DNA of 64,000 bases from contig JASANH010000339.1 of the NCBI GenBank assembly GCA_030248295.1, positions 124,001 to 188,000 on the forward strand, given 5' to 3'. The notes under the pieces were generated by a model that ran no database searches, was not told the origin of the DNA, and worked only from the letters and a program-made list of their open reading frames with translations. Of the stretch, positions 1 to 10,500 are shown piece after piece (the stretch's first letter is position 1; each line of letters starts with the position of its first letter). Source of the DNA: Mesodorylaimus sp. YZB2_4. Taxonomy: Eukaryota; Nematoda; Enoplea; Dorylaimida; Dorylaimidae. Both the position numbers and the translations under genes were made by a program.

Positions 1-2091
1 CGCTCGTTGCAGGCTACTGGGTCTCTGGAGAATACTGGTCAGTTCCTGGTCATGACTGTGGACGAGAAGACGACTCAGTACCCAGTCATGATATCCGGGG
101 GTCCGTTGGGATTGTATCAATACAAAATGCATCAGGTATGTTGACGAGGTGGCCAACTGTCCTTTTTGGGCATTCTCGCTGTTTAGGTGGTGTTACACTT
201 CGGAGCCACTGATCAGGACGGTTCTGAGCATTCGATTGATGGCGAGAAGTTCAGTGGAGAGGTAAGCATCGTGTGTGTAAGATTACGCTGGGGGTAGAGC
301 GTATGGTGGTCTGATGAATACTCTCACCCATGCCATTTCCTTATGGGTAATACAATCCGTATCTGTCTTCCGCTCCATTTGCCTGTTTTCGCTCGCCCCC
401 TAAGTGCGTATATCGAGTACGGGCAGATGCGTTGTGACGTTTCACGCCATCGATCAATGGCCTGCTGCCGAATGAGGTAGAAGCTAAATATCGGCATCCG
501 GCAGGCTCCGGTGTCACACCAAGAAAAGGGAAACTAGTCGGGAATCATCTTTTTAATGCGCCTAGTCGGCTTTGGATCACGTCAGATAAAATCAGACGTA
601 CCTGCTTATTTGAATTAGTCTCCGGGGCGTGGCCAACGAATGCGATTGATGAAGTCGGAGCCCGAGAGCAGAGAGAACTCGGCTAGAAGCACGCATAAAT
701 GACTAAGAAAACGTGCGTCTACTTGAGGAAACATTGGACAAGATGGCATTCAAGATGAGCATTCACAAATGCAAACAAGAATCGAAATTAGGTACACATT
801 CGCTTGAAACCAATTTGGCCTTGTGCGTGACAACTGGGCTTCGAATGGCCACGGGGCCATTAGCTGGTGCCACCTCGTGCCTGCGGCAACTAATGCATGC
901 CCAACTTGCTAAGCCTTAATTGGAATATGTTTCAGGTGCAAATTTTCGGATTCAATGTTGACCTGTATGGGAACTTCTCGGAAGCGGCTCGAATGCCTCA
1001 TGGCATTGTTGGAATTGCCACAGTTGTAGAGGTAGGGAAAAATGGGCTCAATCTGGGATTGTAGGCCCTGAAAACCATTTATTTTTAGGTCAGCAAAACG
1101 ACAAGTCCTGAACTGAAATTATTGGTGACAGCTTCTTCCAATGCCAACTACAAAGGTGAGGGGTGATTTTACCTGCATCCCCCCGGGGGTTAGGCACGTA
1201 CTGTACATCTCCTGATTGCTGCACTGGTTTGCCCTTCCTACAAGTAGTCTAACGCCTCACACACCTGCAGAAGGTAGAAAGAGACCTTATGTACTGGACA
1301 CTTCTTCCATTCAAGGCTTGGCATTCTCACTTATCAGCCCACCACTGCATTAGCCCCCGCCTGGGCCCCTCTTACTACTGTGTTCGAGTGATTTATTGGT
1401 GCGTAAAAAGGTTGCACGTTTCAGGGCGCAAGACTACAGTTTCCTCCTTGTCAGCGAACTTCCTGCTGCCGCCGACTGGCCATTACGTAACCTACGAGGG
1501 CTCGTTTACTTTCCCCGGTTGCTACGAGACAGTGACTTGGATTATCATGAACAAACCTATTTACATTTCAAAATCAGACGTAAGATTAATAAATGCCCCT
1601 TAAACCATTGTGGCATGTCATATTGCCTTTTCAGCTAAAAACGATGCGTGAAATTCACGCAACGGAGAAGAAGCTGGATGATCCGCAGTTTCTAAGCAAT
1701 AATTTTCGTCCTCTAAAGCCTTTAAATAGGCGACTTGTACGAACTAATATCAATTTCAAGGGAACCGTAAGTACTTGAGATATGGCCCATGCAGGGCAGG
1801 AATGGCGGTACTCCTTTTAGGGTAATGCCTGCCCGACCATGTATAAGGATATGGGTTATAAAGGTAAGCAGCGTTAATGGCTGTAGGAGGGTGGGTCCAT
1901 ACCAGTGCTATGTACAGTAGAAGCGCTGCAGGCTCAGACGTTAGTTCTAGTCTGCTAGATTCCCTAAAAAGAGCAGGATTCACTCCCCACGCAAAGGACC
2001 TTCCCCTTTTGCAGCTAATCCAAACCGGAAGACAAACCGTTTTGACGTCTCGAGTTCGGCAGCATCGTCAGTGTTCTTTGATGCGCATTGA
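1..2091 (+). CDS. Carbonic anhydrase-related protein, CA10/CA11 type (5' end outside window)
   Basis: Readable exons: 1-135 (a possible acceptor ends at 12), 187-261, 936-1031, 1089-1155, 1425-1579, 1635-1766, 1821-1863, 2015-2091. All joins keep frame and give about 259 residues to a TGA. The alpha-carbonic anhydrase fold is clear: ISGGPLG, LHFG..DQDGSEHSIDGEKFSGE, GCYETVTWIIMNKPIYIS and NNFRPLKPLNRRLVRTNINF, with the wording of vertebrate CA10/CA11 (acatalytic, secreted, neurexin-binding). At the zinc site the usual H-F-H-W-G reads V-L-H-F-G and E-L-H-L reads E-V-Q-I. Two of three zinc histidines (94 and 119 in CA2 numbering) are therefore lost, so it should not hydrate CO2. The signal peptide lies left of the window. 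Confidence 0.9.
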
Positions 2092-2245
2092 GAAATGACT
2101 CGGATGATCTCGGCCGTGCCATGTGCTTGTGCGTGTACTAATTATGTGTTCATTTGCTTTCGCAGTTTTTAAGCGAATATGCATTTGGCCTTCCAGTTAC
2201 TTTTGCGAGTGCCCATGTTGTACTGTAACTACTACTTCCTTGCGT

Positions 2246-2251
2246 AATAAA
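2246..2251 (+). terminator. AATAAA poly(A) signal of the CA10-like gene
   Basis: AATAAA lies 155 bases after the stop codon of the CA10-like gene in an AT-rich stretch, a normal distance for cleavage and polyadenylation. Confidence 0.55.
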
Positions 2252-2613
2252 AAATCATAGGATAAACCCAATTCCTGGCACAAGCCTGGTGCGCGCCAAA
2301 ACAGAAATTTTCATGTCGTCTTCCTGCGATCTAGCAGTGTCTGGCACAGCATGTCAGTCGTAGAAACTCTGGTGCTTTGGACTTGGCATAGACAAGAACA
2401 GAGTTTGGACTGGATGAGAATTTGCTGTTCTCGTCGTGTCATTCCCGTCAACAGTCTGCTGTGGTGATGCAAGTTCTTAGACCAATTTTCCCCGATCGAT
2501 CGTTCCACTTTACATCAGTTTCTCGCGATCAGATTGATACGAGCACGGCATCATGGGCACAGACACAAGCAGCCACAGATAGCACAGTCATCACCGTCAC
2601 ATCACGATCGCCA

Positions 2614-3174
2614 TCACCTCCTTTGCGGGGGCATGTAGACGCTGTCGACGCTCTTGGTTTGCGGCGGTTCGGGCGCGTAGACGCTGCCGGCGAGGGCGGC
2701 CTTGGTGACCGATGGCGGACGGGAGCCGGGCGAGAAGCTTTCGTTGGGCGACGGTTTCGAAGACGGCGGTTCGGGACTGTACACGCTCACGGCCGCACCA
2801 CCAGCCCTCGGAGACGGCGGGGCTTGCGAGGGCCTTCCTCCTTCCGGCATGTACACGCTTTGCACGTCACCCCTCGGCGGCGGTCGAGCACCACCTTCGG
2901 GAGCGTAGACGCTGGCTGCCCAGGCGGCGGGTTTGGTGGCCGACGGAGGACCTTCGGGCATGTACACGCTCGAGGCACCACCTTGCGGAGGGGGCGGCGG
3001 TGGCGGGGCTTGCGGCGATTCTCCGAAGTAGACGCTGGCCACACCCGATTGCTGCTGCGGCGGTGGTGGCGGTGGCGGGGCTGGCGATCCACCGAAATAC
3101 ACGCTCGAGGCAGCTTTCGGTTGAGTCTGCTGTTGCTGAGGCGCCTTGCCATCACCGACGTACATGCTCTGCAT
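2614..3174 (-). CDS. SVY-repeat, proline-rich protein of unknown function
   Basis: Single open exon, 186 residues from the first ATG (context AAAATG); the frame stays open 24 codons upstream without another ATG, so a 5' exon is possible. Nine copies of S-(V/M)-Y occur at residues 3, 24, 47, 69, 88, 106, 130, 164 and 178, about every 20 residues. Each is followed by a short acidic/Pro tag: FGGSP, FGESP, MPEG, APEG, MPEG, SPEP, APEP, MPP. Spacers are Pro-, Gln- and Ala-rich, with two runs of seven prolines. There is no signal peptide, membrane segment or known fold. The regular Tyr followed by Pro-Glu suggests a multivalent docking or phosphotyrosine scaffold, but that is inference. An antisense frame is also open because of GC bias. 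I do not recognise the family. Confidence 0.65.
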   Translation of the reverse strand: MQSMYVGDGKAPQQQQTQPKAASSVYFGGSPAPPPPPPPQQQSGVASVYFGESPQAPPPPPPPQGGASSVYMPEGPPSATKPAAWAASVYAPEGGARPPPRGDVQSVYMPEGGRPSQAPPSPRAGGAAVSVYSPEPPSSKPSPNESFSPGSRPPSVTKAALAGSVYAPEPPQTKSVDSVYMPPQRR

Positions 3175-4445
3175 TTTCGGACGATTAGAGCCAACGAACC
3201 AACCGACGACCTTCTCACACAACGACCGCACGACGAATGAGCACACCTGTATCGACTCGCCCTTTTAGACCCCTCCTACTTTACACAATTCTGTGAAAAT
3301 CTGCTTATGTGGCACGCCTGCTGCGGCGGCGAGCTTTACTCCAAGTATAGAAGCCTGTTTTTTTAGTTCAAGCGAAACAAAATGCGGTGTTTGATTTTGG
3401 CTTTAGTTCTCCAACGGCTCCAAAAAACCGGGCCTTGAGACTGACTTTGTAGAATATATGTGCTAGTGATAAGCAAAGCACTCACTGTACGTACAGTACG
3501 TTAATCGATGCAGAAGAGACCTGTGTGGTTGTTTTGGCAGCAGCAAGGGTGGCAAACAGTGCTCTTTCGAAATGGTCTGTCTGTCTCTTATGTGACCAGT
3601 CCAACAAGGGAATTAAATTTCTGCAATAGTAGTGCTCTCAAATTATCAATATCCCAGAAGTTTCCCGATCTTGCTGCCGCAGCAGAGGCAAAAATAACAG
3701 CGCATGTGTTTTACAGCGTATGATATTGTGTCGTCACTTTATCCCCCTTCGCTCGACAGAGGCGCTGGGTGCCGTCCACTCATCACTCTCCCCTTCTCAG
3801 GTCGGCCAAACAATGTCTATAAGATAGCACTGAAAGTCATAGAGACCCTACTTTAGAAAAAGGCCTCTCTTCGTGTGCTGATATTCCAAATTTTGCTGCA
3901 GATAAATATGCTCAGAGTCTAGCGCTCCTTATCCAAGTTCCCACGTTACCCCTCCCCCCCCATCTTTGGTATTTTTTATCCTGCACGCCCCCCCCCCCCC
4001 AGTAGACCTTTGGGAAATACTCGTTGCTCCGGGAGGAAAAACGGTGCACTTTGTGTCAGGGTGCAGGGTTAAGCTGCAATGTATGCATTTTATGCATGCA
4101 CCGCAACACAACCAAACTCCTAGAACGCGCCCGGGTGTTTTGTTTCCCGAGCACTAAGGCATCAGCCTCGCGATGAATTGAGCTCCCTATCAGCCCAAGC
4201 CCCATCGAATGCATATGCGATTCTGAAATGGTGAGGCGGATAAGTCTAGTAGCAAATTGCAATGACCACAAGAGTGCTATTCGAAGAGTGCATGACTGCA
4301 GCAAGCAAGATCTCCCCGTATAAATCGATAAGACTGTCAGCGAGTGGCAGCGAATAGTGTTGTACGGTGATCGGCTAAAGAACTATGCACCTGCGACCTG
4401 AGTCGGCTTCAGGAATCGCCCCCCCCCCCCCCGTCGGTTAGCGAT
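3175..4445. other. Intergenic, no gene seen
   Basis: No exon-like reading frame on either strand. It holds a C-tract near 3989-4002 and another near 4419-4432. The second is flanked by GGAATCGC and its inverted copy GCGATTCC. Confidence 0.5.
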
Positions 4446-4830
4446 TCCTTTTGCCTATAGCCGGCGAGCAGTCAAACCTTCTAAGCAGGCTGCGCGGGGA
4501 CCAGCACACACAGCAGCGTGCCTCTGCGTGTCTCCACTAGGAGGACCTCCGCGCGAGGGCATCCTGGACTGCACACCGACTTCCCCGGACGATGGCGGGC
4601 GGGTTTCGAACCCTGTCGGTGTTCGACAGCCGAGACTGTCTACTCGTTTGGCTTCCGTCTCTCCACTTGGAGCACCTCTAGGGTACTGGGTGAGTCACCC
4701 ACGGCCTGGCGTACAAGGTCAGCGAGGGTTTATGGTTCGCAAACCGACCTCCATCACCGGGGATCGAACCTGGGACGAGTCCACCCACTCGCTCCCTAGT
4801 AATACGGAGAGACGAATGCCTAAATTCACA
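4446..4830 (-). repeat. SINE A copy, reverse orientation
   Basis: Reads as the reverse complement of the complete SINE A at 15.4 kb: the tRNA-like head with the B box GGTTCGATCC near 4765, then GGTCGGTTTGCGAACCATAA, then the body with ACCGACAGGGTTCGAA, ending at CCGGCTATAGGCAAAA near 4450-4465. A 16-base direct repeat (AATGCCTAAATTCACA, 4815-4830 and 4847-4862) sits at its head side. Diverged from the 15.4-kb copy by many substitutions. Confidence 0.8.
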
Positions 4831-4862
4831 GTGCAGTGCCCAGTGCAATGCCTAAATTCACA

Positions 4863-5616
4863 TCTGCTGCAGCGTGAGCCCATAGTCAAAGTACCCCCAC
4901 GACGTCTCCTTCCTTGTCTAGCCAGTCAGTCAAAGTTGGTTCCACACTTTTGTCGGGCCTGCACGCGAGGACAGGAATTTCTTTTCAAGTAAGGAATCCT
5001 ATCAGACACTGTTTTCGTGCCATGGCAAACGTGAAATCTTAGAGCTTCCAGTGCTTTCCAGAAACCGCGCGTAACTTGCCAAATAACGAAAAAACTGAAA
5101 AACGATTTGATGGATGGCAATGCGTTGCACCCAGAAACCTGCCGCCGTATCAAATTGCGCCTAAGCTCGATCACGATTTCAGTCATGGCGCAATATTCCA
5201 ATTGACCCATTAATGATGCAGCACTTTTATGACACGCCACTTATTATCCGCCGAAGTTTTTCAGACGGTCAATATCGTTGGACATGCTAGACTCATGGGT
5301 CGGGCTCAGACATCCCTGTCAGTCTACTGTCACTCTTTTCCTTCCTTCTTGGTTTTTTGACCTTTGAGGTCGTAAAAAACGAACCTCCCGAAAATGGATT
5401 GGGCCTTAATTTTGTTCGGTGCATTTCAATGATTAAGAGCGCTCATGCCACTTGCACATTTTTTACGAAACTGGGCGGCGAGCCAATGATCAGGATTTCG
5501 TTTATCATGAACTGCAGAAGGTCTATCAGTCACATATACAATTCCAGACACGTGTCTGGCGTGTCTGGGCTGTCTGGCATTCCAGACGCACCTCTTAATC
5601 AATGTCAGGAGCTGCC
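4863..5616. other. Intergenic, no gene seen
   Basis: No coding signal. A short stretch near 5550-5590 repeats GTGTCTGG/CTGTCTGG motifs, which may be regulatory or simple sequence. It lies directly upstream of the NRPS-like gene. Confidence 0.4.
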
Positions 5617-5625
5617 TATATATAT
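5617..5625 (+). promoter_or_regulatory. Possible TATA box of the NRPS-like gene
   Basis: TATATATAT lies 37-45 bases before the first ATG (5662) and 64-72 before the second (5689). That would place a start site near 5648. Supported only by sequence and position. Confidence 0.35.
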
Positions 5626-5661
5626 CAGTATTTCTAATGCCGCCCGTCAGCAGTTTGGTCA

Positions 5662-7531
5662 ATGGCGTTTTGTGGATTCAACTCAAAGATGGAAGACGAA
5701 TTCGACTATGAAGAGCAAGGATGCTTGCACGAAATGTTCCATCGACAAGTGGAAGCCACGCCTGATGCGGTCGCCATGGTCGCAGTTCCATCCAATGCCA
5801 ATGGCAAGACCACGAGCTATACCTTGCGCGAGCTCGACCACCTCGCTAGCATACTGTCCAAGTATCTGCGAGACAAATGCAATGTTGAGGCTGACAGCTG
5901 CGTGGGGATCCATATGGAGAAATGCCCCGAATATGTCATCAGCTACACAGCCGTATTGAAAGCTGGTGGCGGGTATATGCCCTTGGAAATGTCGTATCCG
6001 CGATCTCTAATGCGGTCAATTCTGGACGAAACTGGTCCGAAAGCGATTTGCACCAAACCAGAATACGCTTCCGTCTTTGCGGATGGTAGGTAGCATAGTG
6101 TGCCTAAATTCTTACAGAATGCTGCTTTTATTGCAGAGGCCGTGACAATCATCGTCCTTGACGACGGCTGGCCTGTACGACTGGAGAAGGAGCTGCAAGC
6201 CTTGGAACCCATAAAGAATTCGATTGACGAAGGCAAGAAGGTGACGCTGGACAATGTGGGATCGCTGGTATTCACATCGGGCAGTACTGGCAAACCGAAA
6301 GGTAAGGTGGTCAAGTGGCCGTATCCGCAAGCTTGTCCTGCCCAATGTTAGGTCTAACAAATATCTATCTACGTAATACGTGCGACCTTCAATAATTACC
6401 GAGCCCCTCAATATGGCCCCGTGACGATTCCCCCACTTGGTCGTTTCCCCCCCTGAGACGATTCCCCCACTGTGTCGTTTCCCCCACCTCGTCTGGTGGG
6501 GGAATCGACTCACTGAGACATGCGAAGTTTACCCCACTGTGACGATTCCCCCACCGTGTCGTTCCCCCACCATAATTTTCTCCTGATATGCAGGCAGGTA
6601 CGACTTGGGTCGCAAAAGGCAGCACATGTGTGATTGGATGTGTGCGGCAGGATGATAGGTTTGGCTTGTAGGTTGAGGGGCAGTGTAAAGTACAAGTTTG
6701 GTGCTGCAGCTCAACGTGCAAGGTATTCAGGCTACAAACTTTTTGAACTCCCGACTGATTGCAGAATTATTATTGCAGCCTCCCAACTTACGCTGCCAAT
6801 ACGAATGTATGTAAGACCAGACTAGGATTTCTGAGCCAATGAAGACATGTTTCGAATCCAGATGTACGGATAGAACTACCTCACTGTGAATCGGGAAAAA
6901 ATAGAAGACATAAATTTAGGCAGTGGAACTTGGGTGAATTCACCAGTATGACAGCTGCAGATTTTAGCAAAGTAGCTTTCTCATTTACGATACATTAGGC
7001 TCGTCTTCTTTGTCCTTGAACCAGGCGAGCGCGGTCGAAGGAGCAAACGTGAAGCAAGCATTTTAGGCCCTATCACAACCACACCACCTATCACACACCC
7101 TACCGAGGTCGTGGCCTAGCGGGTTAAGGCGTCTGCCTCTCACGCTGGGTGCGCACTTACAGGGGAGGGTTCGACTCCCGCTTCGGTACAAAATGATTGT
7201 CAATTATGTGTTCCTTAGCCCTCGAGTGCGCCTTATGGTGCTTGGCTATGGATAAAGTATGACATGACATGACATGACACAACATGGCTTTTAGAGCATG
7301 GCAGTCGAACGATGATTCAACGAAATCGTTGAGTATGTGACGCATATTTCAGGTCGTCTAGGACAAGCTATGAAGATTTGAGGATGAGCACTTATTCCCA
7401 TACGAAAGCTCAAAATTTGAATAGCCGCAGTTTCTTAAAACTGATGGTGGGGGAAACGACATGGTGGGGGAATCATCTCAGCGAGGAAACGTCGCATGTC
7501 TCAGTGAGTCGTTTCCCCCACCAGGCACAGT

Positions 7532-7562
<31 letters not shown>

Positions 7563-10500
7563 AACGACACAGTGGGGGAATCGTCTCAGTGGGGGAATCG
7601 ACCACGTGGGGGAAACGTCTCACAATCCTCAATATAGCCTACTGCCTCGCAAGAAGGCTTTCACTCATACTGAATTCACATACAAACGCATTTCAACAAA
7701 GTCGAAGACTGAAAAGTTATGAGCAAAAAAATAACATCGCAATCGTGTAGGGGCCAGACACAATAGTTTTTGTTCACTCGGGTCAGGCCCGCTTCGCTTT
7801 GCTAGAAAGCAGCTTCCCGATATGAATTGCCAAGAGACCTCGAATTAGGGTATTCTGGCCGAGACACTTTGATGGAGGGACTCATCATCGGGAAGCCGCT
7901 TTTTTGCTTGTGTCTCCATTCTGATCGTGAGCTGTATGGGAAGATCAGAGCTGGCGATCTAGGTCAAAAGCCAGCTTGTTTCACTCCTTGTCACGCACAC
8001 GAGCAAGATTGCAGAGGCCAACAATGTATATCAGTATTTGGTTCGTTTGATATGCTTTTTGTCGCATCAGAAATAGTGGTCATCGCAGTTGACTGTTCGT
8101 TGCTCTAGGCAGCAGCCTTGAATGATCTGTAAGCAATCAAACTGTTGCTTTTAGTAGCACTCGAAAGGGTTCGAGTCAGCATTCAGCTTGTCCTCGTGGT
8201 AACCTTGCGATCGTGTGGGCAAATCCTTTCTTGCCGACAGCAAAAAACGGACTGACTATTAACCCATCTAACAGCAGAGGACATCTTTGTGCGAAACAGT
8301 CTCTATTCATCTGAGAGGGAAGTAACAGTGACCATCACCGATTTGCATGAAATCTTGTGGATAGGGTCCTTGATCCCCAGGAACGAAAGTTCCGATGTTA
8401 GAAAAAATTCTTGACCCCCGTGATCAGAGATCAAGAATCCACCAATTGGTGGAGGCACCCAGTAACGGTGGTTCTGATCAGAAATAAAAAATACACAAAT
8501 TGGTGAAGGCATCCAGTAACGGTGTTCCACAAAAATGTGGAGGCACCCAATAACGGATTCGAGTGACTTACCCAAGGCCACTCTGTGAACTCTCCATCCA
8601 ATCAGGGGGGCCTGAATGATATTGCTACACTTATGATTTTTCGAAATTGCAAGCCAGTAAACACAAGGACCAGGGACTTGTGCAAAGGAGTTGGCTAGAG
8701 CTAACCTCTAGGGATGGCCTTAATGCAAGGGCATTGGCAGATTGGGTTGAAACTGACATGCGAGACTGCCAGTATCGGCCAAACAACTTCTCCGCCACCC
8801 TATAATGTTTCGTCAGCTAATCTTTTCCAGGTATGCTGTGCCCTCATCGTGCGTCAGTGTTTTCCTACCATGGCCGTCACGTGACGTACCCATTTTCGCC
8901 CGATGATCGAGTTGCGTCCAATGTGTTCTTCGTGTGGGAAATGTTTCGACCAATTCTAAAAGGTCAGAGGCTCATCCCCACTGCGCGCTGTAGCTTTGCC
9001 TGTTTCACGCTGATATGGCTTGTAATAGTAGTAAGCCTTCCTATTGAAAAATTGTTTGCTAAGGAGCAAACATTTGTTTTTAGGAATTCCTATGTACATC
9101 ATACCGGATGATGTAATTTATGATCCAGCCAGGTTGTGTCGATTCCTTGGAGAACATCAAATCACGCAAGTTCTGTTCACGCCGTCATTGTTCGAAGATA
9201 TCTTGAGCACACAAACTTCACCCGTGCTCGAAGAGGCTTTTCGGTTTATGAGGTAATGACAGTATCTGCCTTCTAAAAAAGGTAGCTTTTACCCTTTGAA
9301 CAGAGCAGAGAGCTTATGAGGCTGAAGAGGCGCCGGGATTAAGCTTGCCAAACAAGTATCACATCGCAGGGCTGATGCAGAAGCAGTCGTGGCCTAGCGG
9401 GTCAAGGCGTCTGCCTCTCACGCTGGGTGCGCACTTAGAGGGGAGGGTTCGACTCCCGCCTCAGTACAAAATGATTGTCAAATATGTGTTCCTCAGCCCT
9501 GGAGTACGCCTTGTGTTGCTTGGCTATGGATAAAGTAATGACATGACATGAGTTATTGTCCATTCTGCCCACAATCAGAGCATTTTTAGAGCAATAGATG
9601 CTTGGTTTGCAGACAAGTCTGGTTATGTGGAGAGCTGGTAACTGTGACGTTGGTTCGACGAGCCTGTCAGTTGCTGCCGCACGTACAATTAGTGAATTTG
9701 TACGCCACATCCGAATGTCACGATGTGGCTGCACTGGATTTGTCAGCCTGGTATAAAAGTCACGAGGTGAGTGACGAATTTTCAAGTCAAAATATTGAAA
9801 TCTGAATTTTGCTTGGAAAAAACACGTGTCTTTTATAGGGGATTTTGAAGGATCCGCAAACGGCTACGAAATTCGCCCCAGCTGGCAAGCTGCTGCCCGG
9901 CGTAAAAGTGGCGATAATGGACGAGACTTTGCAAGCGCAACCTATTGGCGTGGCTGGAGAGGTACAGCAAGCGGGCAACATTAGCTTCTAGACCTCACTT
10001 CAGTGCTCACTTTTTAAGCACCTAGCAGTCATAGCCTCACTGGCGGCTCATAGCGGGTCCAGGAATATAGCAGTGAGAAATCAGGGTCCGTCTTTCCTTA
10101 TCATGTCATGTGGGATCCACAGAGCTGGAAACTGAGAGTTGCCATTCTTCTTTGCCCACCAAATGCTGATGATTTAGAAGCAATCAAGGCAAAAGAGCCA
10201 AAAACACTTGGGAATGTGCAAATCGCTTCTGTGCTCCAGTTTCTCCCACCACTTTAGGTGTACGTCGGCGGACCAGGGCTGGCCATTGGCTACGTAAATC
10301 GGCCTGAGGTCGACGCAAAACATTTTCTGAATACTCCCAGCGCATTGATTCCCCAATTCGGACCCCGACTTTATCGAACAGGCGATTGGGGTTATTTATT
10401 AGTGGATGGAAATTTGGAGATCTGCGGACGGTGTAATACTTCTGTCGAAATCCGTGGTCGAAGCATTGAAATTCAAGTCAGTGAGCCTTGGAGTCATGTC

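Noticed and set aside
2422..3240. 272-codon open frame on the plus strand over the SVY gene
   Set aside because: It is Arg/His-rich mirror sequence of the Pro/Tyr-coding minus strand; the minus frame has clear repeats and normal composition, the plus frame has none.
7107..7190. tRNA gene by A/B box
   Set aside because: Boxes lie in a SINE head with the same downstream body and CATGA tail in four copies; acceptor stem does not close.
7261..7280. CRISPR-like short direct repeats (CATGA)
   Set aside because: Simple tandem SINE tail in a eukaryotic intron; no spacers.
9839..10476. Bacterial NRPS contamination or transfer
   Set aside because: The gene is finely split by spliceosomal introns of the same type as its neighbours, so it is a resident animal gene in this assembly.
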